From Frankiales bacterium (GTDB lineage Bacteria; Actinomycetota; Actinomycetes; S36-B12; CAIYMF01), in assembly GCA_016125335.1 (NCBI GenBank), contig WGLY01000015.1:183267-247266 (forward strand): a DNA stretch of 64,000 bases, written 5' to 3'. Below the pieces are notes generated by a model, which saw only the letters and a program-made list of their open reading frames with translations, had not been told where the DNA came from and did no database searches. Made by a program: the position numbers and the translations under genes. Positions 7,869 through 16,960 of the stretch are shown piece by piece (position 1 is the first letter of the stretch; the number at the start of each line of letters is the position of its first letter).

Positions 7869-8726
7869 ATGACGTTCTCCCTCGTCGCCCGCTCCGAGGA
7901 CGGCTCCCAGCTCGGCGTCGCCGTCGCCTCCAAGTTCCTCGCCGTCGGCGCCGCGGTGCCCGCCGCCGAGGTCGGCGCCGGCGCGGTCGCCACGCAGGCC
8001 ATGGCCAACCTCGCCTACCGGCCGCAGGGGCTCGCGCGCCTGGCCGCGGGCGACGACGCCGACGCGGCGGTCGCCGCGCTCACGGGCGCCGACCCGGACC
8101 GCGACCACCGTCAGCTCGGGATCGTCGACGCGCACGGCGGCTCGGCCACCTACACCGGCGCCGCCTGCTTCGGCTGGGCCGGCGGCGTCGCCGGCGCCAC
8201 GGCCGGCGGCGCGGCGTACGCGATCCAGGGCAACATCCTCACCGGGCCGGACGTCGTCGACGCCGTGGAGGCCGCCTTCCGCCAGGCCGACCCGGCACGC
8301 CCCTTCCGGCACCGCCTGCTCGACGCGCTGCTCGCGGGCGACCGCGCCGGCGGCGACTCCCGCGGCCGGCAGAGCGCGGCCCTGCTCGTGGTGACCCCCG
8401 GGGGCGGCTACGGCGGCGGCAGCGACGTGCTGGTGGACCTGCGCGTGGACGACCACCCGGACCCGGTCCCCGAGCTCGTCCGGCTGCTCGGCATCCGCGA
8501 CCTGCTCTTCGAGCGGCCCGACCCCGCCGACTGCCTGCCGCTCGTGGACGACGTCGCCGACGAGGTGCGCCGGCTGCTGGCCGGCCTCGGCCACACCGAC
8601 CCGGACCTCCCCACGGCCCTCGCCGGATGGGTCGGCATCGAGAACCTCGAGGAGCGGCTGGTGCCCGGGCGGATCGACCCGCTCGTGCTCGAGCACCTGC
8701 GCCAGCAGGCGGGGGCGGCGTCGTGA
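7869..8726 (+). CDS. DUF1028 family protein (Ntn-hydrolase-like)
   Basis: A 285-aa protein starting MTFSLVARSEDGSQLGVAVAS, the signature opening of DUF1028. The family is thought to have an Ntn-hydrolase-type fold, with the residue after Met as potential nucleophile; no activity is firmly established. Glycine-rich blocks include TQAMAN, NILTG and GGYGGGSDVLVDLRVDDH. The ATG at 7869 is chosen because it gives the family N-terminus. It overlaps the glycerol kinase start by four bases, so translational coupling and a shared physiological context are likely. Confidence 0.9.
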   Translation: MTFSLVARSEDGSQLGVAVASKFLAVGAAVPAAEVGAGAVATQAMANLAYRPQGLARLAAGDDADAAVAALTGADPDRDHRQLGIVDAHGGSATYTGAACFGWAGGVAGATAGGAAYAIQGNILTGPDVVDAVEAAFRQADPARPFRHRLLDALLAGDRAGGDSRGRQSAALLVVTPGGGYGGGSDVLVDLRVDDHPDPVPELVRLLGIRDLLFERPDPADCLPLVDDVADEVRRLLAGLGHTDPDLPTALAGWVGIENLEERLVPGRIDPLVLEHLRQQAGAAS

Positions 8727-10207
8727 GCATCCTCGCGATCGACGCCGGCACGACGGGCGTGACCGCCCTCGTGGTGTCCTCCGGGGCGGCCGTGCTCGCG
8801 CGCGGGTACGCCGAGTTCCCCCAGCACTTCCCGCGCGAGGGCTGGGTCGAGCACGAGCCCGGCGACATCTGGCAGGCCACGCTCACGGCGGTGGGCCAGG
8901 CGCTCGACGCCCTGGGCCCCGACGGGGAGCCGCCGACGGCCGTCGGCATCACCAACCAGCGCGAGACGGTCGTGCTGTGGGACCGCGAGACCCTGGGCTC
9001 GCCGCGGCGGGCGATCGTGTGGCAGGACCGCCGCACCGCCGGCATCTGCGAGCAGCTGCGCGCGGACGGCAACGAGCCGCGCGTCACCGAGCTCACGGGC
9101 CTGCGGCTCGACCCGTACTTCAGCGCCACCAAGCTCACCTGGGTGCGACTCAACGAGCCGCACGTCTGGGCGCAGGTGGAGAGCGGCCGCGTGGCCGTGG
9201 GCACGGTGGACTCCTACCTCGTGGCCCGGCTCACCCGCGGCCTGCACCACCTGACCGACGCGTCCAACGCCTCGCGCACCCTGCTCTACGACATCCACGA
9301 GGGTCAGTGGAGCGACGAGCTGTGCGCCCTGTTCCACGTCCCGCGCGAGGCGCTGCCGGAGGTCGTCGCGTCCTACGGCGTCGTGGCCCGCACCGACCCG
9401 GCGTCGTTCCTCGGGCTCGACCTGCCGATCGCGGGCATCGCCGGCGACCAGCAGGCGGCGCTGTTCGGCCAGGCCTGCTTCTCCCCCGGCACGAGCAAGT
9501 GCACCTACGGCACCGGGTCGTTCGTGCTCGTCAACACCGGCGAGCGCCCCGTCCCCTCGGCCAACGGCCTGCTCACCACGGTGGCCTGGCAGCACCCGGA
9601 CGGCCGGCTCACCTACGCCCTCGAGGGCGCCGTCTTCGTCACCGGCGCCGCCGTGCAGTGGCTGCGCGACGGGCTCCAGATCATCGGCAGCGCCGCCGAG
9701 ACCGAGGAGCTGGCTCGCTCGGTGCCCGACTCCGGCGGCGTGGTGTTCGTGCCGGCCCTCACGGGCCTGGGCGCACCGGACTGGGACCCGCACGCGCGCG
9801 GCACCATCCTCGGCCTCTCGCGCGGCACCACCCGCGCGCACATCGTCCGAGCCACGCTCGAGGCGATCGCGTTCGAGGTGCGCGACGTCGTCGACCTGAT
9901 GGTCCACGAGGGCGGGGTCACCATGCCCGAGCTCGCCGTCGACGGCGGCGCGTCCGCCAACGGGTTCCTGTGCCAGGTGCAGGCCGACACCCTCCAGGTG
10001 CCGGTGGTGCGCGCCGGGATCCTCGAGACAACCGGCCTCGGCGCGGCGCTGCTCGCCGGGCTGGGCACCGGCGTGTGGGCCTCCCCCGAGGACATCGCGG
10101 GCGTGGTGCGCCGCGACGCGCGCTTCGAGCCCGGCGCGGCCGACGAGCACGCCCGGCGGCGGTGGCGCGTCGCGGTGGAGCGGTCGAAGTCCTGGGCGAC
10201 GGTCTGA
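8723..10207 (+). CDS. glpK: Glycerol kinase
   Basis: A 494-aa FGGY-family kinase that converts glycerol and ATP to glycerol 3-phosphate in the cytoplasm. It begins SILAIDAGTTGVTALVV (nucleotide-binding loop) and carries the glycerol-kinase blocks HEPGDIW, ITNQRET, WQDRRT, AGDQQAALFGQ, TYGTGSF and DGGASANGFLCQ. The GTG start overlaps the DUF1028 stop. Neither a GlpF channel nor a GlpD dehydrogenase is adjacent. The next genes, an acyltransferase and a monoacylglycerol-lipase-like esterase, would respectively consume glycerol 3-phosphate products and release glycerol, so a glycerolipid theme is plausible. Confidence 0.95.
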   Translation: MSILAIDAGTTGVTALVVSSGAAVLARGYAEFPQHFPREGWVEHEPGDIWQATLTAVGQALDALGPDGEPPTAVGITNQRETVVLWDRETLGSPRRAIVWQDRRTAGICEQLRADGNEPRVTELTGLRLDPYFSATKLTWVRLNEPHVWAQVESGRVAVGTVDSYLVARLTRGLHHLTDASNASRTLLYDIHEGQWSDELCALFHVPREALPEVVASYGVVARTDPASFLGLDLPIAGIAGDQQAALFGQACFSPGTSKCTYGTGSFVLVNTGERPVPSANGLLTTVAWQHPDGRLTYALEGAVFVTGAAVQWLRDGLQIIGSAAETEELARSVPDSGGVVFVPALTGLGAPDWDPHARGTILGLSRGTTRAHIVRATLEAIAFEVRDVVDLMVHEGGVTMPELAVDGGASANGFLCQVQADTLQVPVVRAGILETTGLGAALLAGLGTGVWASPEDIAGVVRRDARFEPGAADEHARRRWRVAVERSKSWATV

Positions 10208-10264
10208 CCGGCACGTCCGGGAGCAGGCGGCCCGACGTCGGCGGTCCGGCGCCCGCGCGCGTCG

Positions 10265-11014
10265 TCAGGCGGCGGGAGCGGCGGGAGCGGCGCCGGTGAG
10301 CTCCCCGGGCTCGGGGGCCTCGAGGACGAGCGCGGCGTCGGCCGACATGGCCTTGGCCTTGGCGGCGTACATGTCGACGTACTCCTGCCCGGACAGCAGC
10401 ATGAGCTCGTACATGATCTCGTCGGTCATCGACCGGAGCACGAAACGGTCGCCGGCCATGCCCTCGTAGCGCGAGAAGTCGATCGGCGCCCCGATGGCGA
10501 TCTTGACCCGCATGATCTTCGGGCGCAGCCGGCCGGGCGGCTGGATGAGGTGGGTGTTGACCATCGCGCACGGGATGACCGGGACACCGGCCTCGAGCGC
10601 CATGCGCGCGACGCCGGTCTTGCCGCGGTAGAGCCGGCCGTCGCCGGAGCGCGTGCCCTCGGGGTAGATGCCGAGCAGGTTCCCCTCGCCGAGCACCCGC
10701 AGGCCGGTGCGCAGCGCCGCCTCCGAGGCACGGCCGCCCGAGCGGTCGACCGGCACCTGACCCACGCCCGCGAAGAACAGCTTCATCAGCCATCCCTTGA
10801 TCCCGGGCGTCGTGAAGTAGTCGCTCTTCGCGAGGAAGGTGATCTTCCGCCGGCAGACCAGCGGCAGGAAGATCGAGTCCGAGAAGGACAGGTGGTTGCT
10901 CGCGAGGATCGCGGGACCCTCGCCCGGCAGGTGCTCGAGACCCTCGACCTGGGGCCGGAACAGCAGTCGGAGCCACGGACCGATCAGGATGTACTTGCAC
11001 ACCCAGTAGAACAC
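10265..11014 (-). CDS. plsC: PlsC-type 1-acylglycerol-3-phosphate acyltransferase
   Basis: The 249-aa protein has the HX4D acyltransferase motif (H41...D46 in NHLSFSDS) and the phosphate-binding PEGTRS motif (118-123). PlsC enzymes transfer an acyl chain to lysophosphatidate at the membrane. The GTG start at 11014 is taken because the amphipathic N-terminal helix and the RPQVEGLEHLP block follow immediately; longer in-frame starts only add low-complexity sequence. In M. tuberculosis a PlsC-like gene lies in the equivalent region (from memory). A Pro/Ala-rich tail of about 25 residues ends the protein. Confidence 0.92.
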   Translation of the reverse strand: MFYWVCKYILIGPWLRLLFRPQVEGLEHLPGEGPAILASNHLSFSDSIFLPLVCRRKITFLAKSDYFTTPGIKGWLMKLFFAGVGQVPVDRSGGRASEAALRTGLRVLGEGNLLGIYPEGTRSGDGRLYRGKTGVARMALEAGVPVIPCAMVNTHLIQPPGRLRPKIMRVKIAIGAPIDFSRYEGMAGDRFVLRSMTDEIMYELMLLSGQEYVDMYAAKAKAMSADAALVLEAPEPGELTGAAPAAPAA

Positions 11015-11247
11015 CGGCCCGCCGCCTCCTCCCGGGTGTCGTGCGCACCGGCCAGCCGGTGCGTCGTCGCAGGTGGCACCGACAGTAAGCCGCGCCAACC
11101 CCGGCGGGCAACGCGACGCGGCGGGTACGGTCACCCGTGGGGCCGCGCGGTCCGCGCCCGGCCCCGCCGTCCCCCCACCCGGGAGGCCGGTGCCCGACCC
11201 GCTCCGGCGCGCCGCACCGCCGCCGGACCGACCCCCCGGAGCCGCAC

Positions 11248-12009
11248 GTGCCACTCCTCCCCGGCGCCGAGCCGTTCTCGCACGAGGGCGGGCCGGTCGG
11301 CGCGCTGGTCCTGCACGGGTTCAGCGGTCAGCCCGCGTCGATGCGGCCCTGGGCCGAGCACCTGGCCGAGGCCGGCCTGTCCGTGGAGCTGCCCCGCCTG
11401 CCCGGGCACGGCACCACCTGGCAGGACATGACGGTCACCCGCTGGGAGGACTGGTACGCCGAGGCCGACCGCGCGCTCACCGTGCTGCGGCGTCGCTGCG
11501 ACACCACGTTCGTCATGGGCCTGTCCATGGGCGGCACCCTCGCCCTCCGGCTGGCCGAGAGCCGCCCTGATGACGTGGCCGGCCTCGTGCTGGTCAACCC
11601 CGCGGTCCACACGGAGCGCTGGGACCGCCACCTGCTGCCCGTGGTGCGCCACCTGGTGAAGGCGTTCCCCGGGATCACCGACGACATCAAGAAGCCCGGC
11701 GTGTCCGAGAACGGCTACGACAAGCTGCCGCTCCAGCCGGCCCACTCCCTCCAGCAGCTGTGGGCGCTCGTGCGCCAGGACATCGCGGCCGTGCGGGCGC
11801 CGCTGCTGCTGCTCCACTCGCGGGTCGACCACGTGGTGGAGCCGAGCAACGCGGCGTGGATCCTGGCCCACGTCTCCAGCGCGGACACCACCGAGGTGTG
11901 GCTCGAGGACAGCTACCACGTGGCCACCCTCGACAACGACGCCCCGATGATCTTCGAGCGCAGCGTGGAGTTCGTGCACCGCCTCGCGCCCGCGCCGCCC
12001 CAGGCGTGA
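11248..12009 (+). CDS. Alpha/beta-hydrolase, Est30/monoacylglycerol-lipase-like
   Basis: A 253-aa serine hydrolase with oxyanion loop LHGFSG (22-27), nucleophile S93 in GLSMGG, acid D194 in SRVDHVV and H224 in DSYHVATLD. The pattern and length match carboxylesterases like Geobacillus Est30 and bacterial monoacylglycerol lipases, which release fatty acid and glycerol from monoacylglycerols. The GTG start at 11248 is the first that leaves a family-like N-terminus. The hypothetical gene follows after 10 bases. Substrate assignment is an inference helped by glpK and plsC nearby. Confidence 0.9.
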   Translation: MPLLPGAEPFSHEGGPVGALVLHGFSGQPASMRPWAEHLAEAGLSVELPRLPGHGTTWQDMTVTRWEDWYAEADRALTVLRRRCDTTFVMGLSMGGTLALRLAESRPDDVAGLVLVNPAVHTERWDRHLLPVVRHLVKAFPGITDDIKKPGVSENGYDKLPLQPAHSLQQLWALVRQDIAAVRAPLLLLHSRVDHVVEPSNAAWILAHVSSADTTEVWLEDSYHVATLDNDAPMIFERSVEFVHRLAPAPPQA

Positions 12010-12019
12010 CACTGGTGGC

Positions 12020-12814
12020 ATGACCCCGCCGACCGGCCGCGACAACGGGCTGCCCCCGGCCGCCCGCTACGTCGCCCTGGTCGACGTCGACCCGCCCGTC
12101 GCCGACCACGTGCTGGAGATCCTGCGCGACGCCGGCGTCCCCGCCGTGGCCGAGCCGCTGGCCGGCGACCGGGGCATGGCCCGGGAGACACCGCCGCCGC
12201 GCCGTCCCACCGATCGCGTGCACGTCGACCTCGGGCACGTGCTGCTCGCCCGCGCGGTCGTGGCCGAGGCCCTCCCCGCGCTGCGCGCCGACTTCCACGC
12301 CGACGCCGCCCGCCGCGCCGACGCCGCCGACGCCGACGCGGCCGAGCGCTCGCGCCGGTCCCGCGACGAGCTCGCGCCCGAGGACGTCGACACGCTGTTC
12401 GCCGGCATCGTCGCCGGCTTCGACGACGCCCCGCGCGGCCCGGTGCCCCCGTGGCCGGTCAGCGAGGACGCCGACGACGCGCCGGCGGCGCCGCGCGCGC
12501 CGCTGTCCGCCCGGCTGCTGCGCTCCGGACCGGCCGAGGACCCGGCCCCGGCGCCGCCGGAGCCCGACGAGCACTTCGTGCCTCCCCCGCCTCCCCCGCT
12601 GCCCGACGTCGACCGCGTCACCCGGCTGGCCTGGGCGGCGATGCTCGGCGGCCCGGCGCTCATCGTGCTGGCGGCGATCCTGCGCATCCCCCTCGAGGGC
12701 TGGGTCGTCGTCACCGCGCTGGTGGCCTTCGTGGGCGGGTTCGCCACGCTCGTGGCGCGCATGCACGACCGCGCCCCGCACGACGACGGGTGGGACGACG
12801 GCGCGGTCCTCTGA
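12020..12814 (+). CDS. Hypothetical protein with C-terminal membrane hairpin
   Basis: A 264-aa protein not assigned to a named family. Residues 1-80 look globular (AARYVALVDVDPPVADHVLEIL), 95-200 are acidic and Ala/Pro-rich with a PPPPPP run, and two hydrophobic segments (about 207-225 and 228-245) sit near the C-terminus, so most of the protein would face one side of the membrane. Codon use is normal for the window. It follows the esterase gene by 10 bases and may be cotranscribed. Related proteins seem common in actinobacteria, but no function is claimed. Confidence 0.75.
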   Translation: MTPPTGRDNGLPPAARYVALVDVDPPVADHVLEILRDAGVPAVAEPLAGDRGMARETPPPRRPTDRVHVDLGHVLLARAVVAEALPALRADFHADAARRADAADADAAERSRRSRDELAPEDVDTLFAGIVAGFDDAPRGPVPPWPVSEDADDAPAAPRAPLSARLLRSGPAEDPAPAPPEPDEHFVPPPPPPLPDVDRVTRLAWAAMLGGPALIVLAAILRIPLEGWVVVTALVAFVGGFATLVARMHDRAPHDDGWDDGAVL

Positions 12815-12835
12815 CCGCGGCCGGGGTGCCGGCGG

Positions 12836-14614
12836 CTACTTCACCAGCCGGACCGGGTCGCCCGTGATCGAGGCGCTCCACGTGGTGGCGTCGGTGAGAA
12901 GCGTGCCGGTCGGGAAGCCGACCTGCACCCGGTACCAGCAGCCCGAGAGCGAGCCGTAGTTGCACGTGTAGTCGTTCGGGATGGGCACGTAGATGGTGTA
13001 GGACTTCCCGTTCCACGTGCTCGAGGTGATGCCGCCCCGCACGCAGCCGGACAGCGTCTGCGCGGAGTTGTTCCAGTCCACCCCGCTGCAGGTGCTGATC
13101 GTGTCCGAGGCCGAGTTGATGTTCGACCCCGTCGCCTCGAGCGGGGCCTTCACCGCCACGCTCGCGGTGCCGTTGCCGGCGGCATCGCCGACGTCGAAGA
13201 ACGTGAACTTGATGACCTTGCCCGCCGCGCCGGGCAGCACCCGGATCAGGTTGAACGTGGCGGTGGAGTTGTTCGGGTCGTTGGCGAAGATCGGCATGTG
13301 CTGGAGCGAGCCGATCGACACGGCGTTGGGGTCGCCGGACACGATCGCGCGGATCGAGAACCGGTTGGCGCCCTGCCCGTGCTCGGAGGAGTTGTCGCCC
13401 GGTGCCGACCACGCCGAGGTCGGGGCGCCGTAGGGCACGTCCGTGCGCACCTGGAGGTAGTAGTCGCCCTGCTGGAGCGGCCCGGGGATGGTGCACAGCG
13501 TCGTCCAGCGGTGGAAGGTCTCCGCGAGCTGGGGCTGGTAGTGGTTGCGGTCGGTGATGGAGGTCGCGGCCGGCGTCCGCCGGCTGTCGAGCACGGTGGA
13601 GAGCGACGCCGGGTCGTTCCAGCCGAAGAACTGCCGCTCGCAGGTGCCGATCACCGGTGCCTGCAACGGGTTCTGGGTGGACACCGGCGAGCGCAGCACG
13701 AACGTCGTGGTGGTGGGCGTCGTGCGGTTGGACGCGTAGTCGCCGTCCCCCGGGCAGTAGGCGGTGGGCCTGGTCTGCGTGCCGGGTGCGTAGCGGGTGC
13801 GCGCGTCGCTGACGTAGGGGTTCTCCGCAGTCCCGTTGGGGCGGTACGCGTTCGCCGCGGGGAGGTTGCGGTCGTCGCAGTAGAAGCCGGTCTTGACGTA
13901 GGACGCGTCGAACAGCTGCACCTGCACGCTCGACACCCGGGAGACGTCCGCCACGTGGATCGCCCAGATGTAGCCGTTGGGGTCGAACTCGGTGTTCGTC
14001 GAGCCGGAGCACCCGCTCTCGCCGCCCGCGCAGTAGCGCGTGCTGAACTGGTCCCCCTGCGTCTTGTCGACCTCGGGGCCGTGGATGGTCGCCCAGAAGT
14101 TGGGGTTCTGCGGGCAGTTCGAGGGCCGGGACTGGCCGAGCGGGTCCGGCTCGTTGCCGAAGGCCCAGCAGGGGCTGCCCATCGGCGCGGGGCCGTTGTA
14201 GTCCGACACCGCCGTGCGGGCGATCGTCGTCGTCGGGAACCCGAGCAGCTGGCCGAACGCGTTGGTGACCGTGCTGGCCACGGTCACCTCGAGCTGCGAG
14301 GGCCGCGCGCCCACCCTGACGTCGACGGACACCGTCGCGGAGGGCGCGTAGCCGTTGCTCGCTGCCACGCTCAGCGCGGTGGCCTTGCCCTTCGCGAAGT
14401 CCTGCGGCAGGTACACGACGCCGGCCAGCGCCGCGGCGTCGGCCACCTTCTGCACGCGCTCGGCCTCGACGTACCAGCGGGCGATGTCCACGGCGAGCGC
14501 GCAGAACCCGAGCAGCACCGGCGTCATGAGCGCGACGATGATCGCGACCGCCCCGGCGTCGGCCGCCTGCGACCCGCGCACGCGGCGCAGCACGCCGCGA
14601 CCGGCGCCCGTCAC
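12836..14614 (-). CDS. TadG-like pilus assembly protein with large exported domain
   Basis: A 592-aa protein whose first 65 residues are classic TadG: a hydrophobic segment (about 21-44), then ALAVDIARWYVEAERVQKVADAAALAG. The rest, about 530 residues, is exported, rich in Thr, Ser, Asn and Tyr and contains 12 cysteines; I recognise no named domain in it. TadG-like proteins are minor components anchored in the envelope that help Flp pilus assembly. The GTG start overlaps the tadE stop by four bases. Composition differs from neighbours (lower Ala, more polar residues), consistent with an adhesin-like surface role. Confidence 0.85.
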   Translation of the reverse strand: MTGAGRGVLRRVRGSQAADAGAVAIIVALMTPVLLGFCALAVDIARWYVEAERVQKVADAAALAGVVYLPQDFAKGKATALSVAASNGYAPSATVSVDVRVGARPSQLEVTVASTVTNAFGQLLGFPTTTIARTAVSDYNGPAPMGSPCWAFGNEPDPLGQSRPSNCPQNPNFWATIHGPEVDKTQGDQFSTRYCAGGESGCSGSTNTEFDPNGYIWAIHVADVSRVSSVQVQLFDASYVKTGFYCDDRNLPAANAYRPNGTAENPYVSDARTRYAPGTQTRPTAYCPGDGDYASNRTTPTTTTFVLRSPVSTQNPLQAPVIGTCERQFFGWNDPASLSTVLDSRRTPAATSITDRNHYQPQLAETFHRWTTLCTIPGPLQQGDYYLQVRTDVPYGAPTSAWSAPGDNSSEHGQGANRFSIRAIVSGDPNAVSIGSLQHMPIFANDPNNSTATFNLIRVLPGAAGKVIKFTFFDVGDAAGNGTASVAVKAPLEATGSNINSASDTISTCSGVDWNNSAQTLSGCVRGGITSSTWNGKSYTIYVPIPNDYTCNYGSLSGCWYRVQVGFPTGTLLTDATTWSASITGDPVRLVK

Positions 14615-15288
14615 TGGTGACCGCCGGAGCCGATCGGCCTGCTCCCCTGGCAGGAGTCCGTGGGCAGCGGCTCGAACTGCATGACGGCGCGGTCCGACAG
14701 CGACATCGACGTGCCGAACAGCCCGAACAGAAAGTTGTGGTGCGCCTTGATGATGACGCCGACGGCGTCGGAGGAGCCGATGCAGGCGTTGATGGTCGTC
14801 GAGGTCCACGTGCCGCTGGCGTACTGGAACCGGTCGTTGGACGCGATCCACACGTACTTCACGCAGTTCGTGCCGCAGGTGGCCGACGAGAAGCTCGTGG
14901 CCGTGCCGGGCAGACCGGAGGAGTTCGCCTTGTAGATCCACATCTCGTCGATCTGGTCCTTGGGCATCGCGGACCCGGCGCGCTGCACGGCGTCGGCGGC
15001 GTCCTGCGCGAGCTTGGGCGCGGACGCCGGGGTGCACGGCGGCGGCGGCGAGGGCGAGGTCGGGCACGCGGCGGGGCCGCCACCGGCCTCCGCCGAGGCG
15101 ATGCGCGCCCCGGCCCGCACAGCCGAGGAGACGGCGACGTTGTCGCGCATCAGCAGGGCGAACTCGATGATCCCGAGCAGGATCGTGAACAGCAGCAGCG
15201 AGACGAGCGCGAACTCGACGGCGGCGGCGCCGCCGTCCCCGTGCACGCGCCGCATCCGGCCGCGGGCAGGACAGCGCAAGGACGACAT
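14611..15288 (-). CDS. tadE: TadE-like minor pseudopilin
   Basis: A 225-aa protein with a prepilin-peptidase site: basic lead, then G20|A21 with Glu at +5 (GGAAAVEFALVS), followed by a hydrophobic helix (about 26-46). After processing it would be a membrane-anchored pseudopilin with an exported domain holding six cysteines (for instance TCGTNC). It is coupled to the TadG-like gene by a 4-base overlap, but lies 10 kb from the main tad operon and on the other strand. Confidence 0.88.
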   Translation of the reverse strand: MSSLRCPARGRMRRVHGDGGAAAVEFALVSLLLFTILLGIIEFALLMRDNVAVSSAVRAGARIASAEAGGGPAACPTSPSPPPPCTPASAPKLAQDAADAVQRAGSAMPKDQIDEMWIYKANSSGLPGTATSFSSATCGTNCVKYVWIASNDRFQYASGTWTSTTINACIGSSDAVGVIIKAHHNFLFGLFGTSMSLSDRAVMQFEPLPTDSCQGSRPIGSGGHQ

Positions 15289-15462
15289 GAGTACCTACCG
15301 GTGCGTGGGACGGCCAGGTCCGTCCACGTCCTCGATCGTGTCACCGTGCGTGTCCGGCCGGTCCGTCCCGGCGGACGGGCTGCCGTCGACCGTTCGGCCC
15401 ATCTGCGGGGTCCGCGGGCCCCCGGGCGGCCGAACCGCTCACCCTCGGTGAGCGGGCGGTGG

Positions 15463-16431
15463 TCAGATCGTGAGGTCGCGGGCGAGGTCGGCGGCGCCGA
15501 CCAGGCCGGCGTCGTTGCCGAGCTGGGCCGGCACGACGCGGGCCACCGGCCGGTGGTCGTGGGCCACGAGCGCGGTCTCGAACGCCGCGCGGGCCGGGTC
15601 GAGCAGCAGCTCGCCGGCCTCCGAGACGCCCCCGCCGATGACGAACAGCTCCGGGTCGAGGATGGCCGCGACGTCGGCGAGCCCGGACCCGAGATGGGCG
15701 CCGATGCGGGCGAAGGCCTCGAGCGCGACGGGGTCGCCGTCGCGCGCCGCGACGGTGACGTGCTGACCGGTGACCCCCTCCGGTGTGCCGTCGCCGAGCG
15801 CGAGCAGGATGCCCGCCTCGGTGCGGCGCTCGGCCGCCAGCTCGCGCGCCTCGCGCAGGAGCGCGTTGCCGCTGGCGTACTGCTCCCAGCAGCCGCGCTT
15901 GCCGCAGCCGCACAGCCGCCCGTCGGGCACCCGCACCACGTGGCCGAACTCCGCGGCCATGCCGTAGGAGCCGCGGACGAGCTGGTCGCGGTGGATGATC
16001 CCGCCGCCGATGCCGGTGCCGACGGTCACGGCCACCAGCGTGTGCGCTCCGCGGCCGGCGCCGAAGCGGAACTCCCCCCACGCGGCGGCGTTGGCGTCGT
16101 TCTCGACCACGACCGGCAGCCCGCACCCCTGCCGCACCGCGGGGCCGAGCGGCTCCTCCTTCCAGTCCACGTTCGGCGCGAAGCGCACGATCGACCGGGT
16201 CTCGTCCACCAGCCCCGCGGCGCCGAGGCCGACGGCCTCCACCTCGGGCAGCGAGGCGGCGCGGGCCGCGGCCGTGAGGTCGGCGACCACCGCGACGATG
16301 GCCTCGACGATGCCGTCGGCCGAACGGGCCGGGGTGTCGCGCCGGGCGCGGGCCAGGACGGTGCCCTCGACGTCGACGAGACCACCGGCGATCTTGGTCC
16401 CGCCGATGTCCACGCCGATCGTGACGCTCAT
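15463..16431 (-). CDS. glk: ROK-family glucokinase
   Basis: A 322-aa ROK kinase: phosphate loop VDIGGTKIAGG (7-17), catalytic ENDANA (110-115), and the zinc cluster H164, C174, C176, C181 in the ROK signature (GCGKRGCWEQY). It phosphorylates glucose with ATP and in Streptomyces the homologue GlkA also mediates glucose repression. The ATG at 16431 has GGAGG about eight bases upstream. It is the last gene of a minus-strand series with the small CxCPxC protein and the ArsA-like ATPase, an arrangement I remember from the Streptomyces glkA region. Confidence 0.94.
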   Translation of the reverse strand: MSVTIGVDIGGTKIAGGLVDVEGTVLARARRDTPARSADGIVEAIVAVVADLTAAARAASLPEVEAVGLGAAGLVDETRSIVRFAPNVDWKEEPLGPAVRQGCGLPVVVENDANAAAWGEFRFGAGRGAHTLVAVTVGTGIGGGIIHRDQLVRGSYGMAAEFGHVVRVPDGRLCGCGKRGCWEQYASGNALLREARELAAERRTEAGILLALGDGTPEGVTGQHVTVAARDGDPVALEAFARIGAHLGSGLADVAAILDPELFVIGGGVSEAGELLLDPARAAFETALVAHDHRPVARVVPAQLGNDAGLVGAADLARDLTI

Positions 16432-16498
16432 GCCACCTGCCTCCGGGATCGGTCCCGGGCGGTCCCGGGCCTGACGGCTCGCGGCCCGCGGTGCCGCC

Positions 16499-16960
16499 TC
16501 ACCCCTCGGGCCGACCCTCGCCGGGGTCGACCGGGATGCGGCGCACCCGCGGACCGGGGCCATCCTGCCCTGTCGCGGGGGCCTCGTGCGCCCGCTGCTC
16601 GCCACCCGGACCGCCCCCGCCCGGGGCCGCGTCCGCGTCGTCGCCGGCAGCGGGGCCCGTGGACGCCTCCGCCGGGCCGGGCGTCGCCGGCTCCTGCTGC
16701 GCGCCGTCGCGCGCCGCGCGCGCCCGCTCGGCGGCCTGCGTGGCGAGCGCGCCGGCCGCCGCCACCGCGCCGTCGACCCACTGGGCGACGGTGTCCGGGT
16801 CGGCCTCGCGCACCGTCGCCACCGCCCGGCACACGGGGCACGAGCACGGCTCGCCGTCCGGGGCGGAGGGGGCGAGGTGGGGGGCCGAGGACCGCAGCCA
16901 CTCCTGGGCGGCACGCAGCAGCCGCGCCGCCTCCTGCCCCGCGCGGGCCTCCTCGCTCAC
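16499..16960 (-). CDS. Small actinobacterial protein with CxCPxC motif
   Basis: A 153-aa protein. A helical N-terminus (ARLLRAAQEWLRSSAPH) leads to CSCPVC, then a predicted helix (DTVAQWVDGAVAAAGALATQ); the final 70 residues are low-complexity Gly/Ala/Pro and probably disordered. The three cysteines could bind metal. Its GTG start overlaps the stop of the ArsA-like ATPase gene by four bases, so it is probably a functional partner of that ATPase or of glucokinase downstream. No function is known to me. Confidence 0.8.
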   Translation of the reverse strand: MSEEARAGQEAARLLRAAQEWLRSSAPHLAPSAPDGEPCSCPVCRAVATVREADPDTVAQWVDGAVAAAGALATQAAERARAARDGAQQEPATPGPAEASTGPAAGDDADAAPGGGGPGGEQRAHEAPATGQDGPGPRVRRIPVDPGEGRPEG

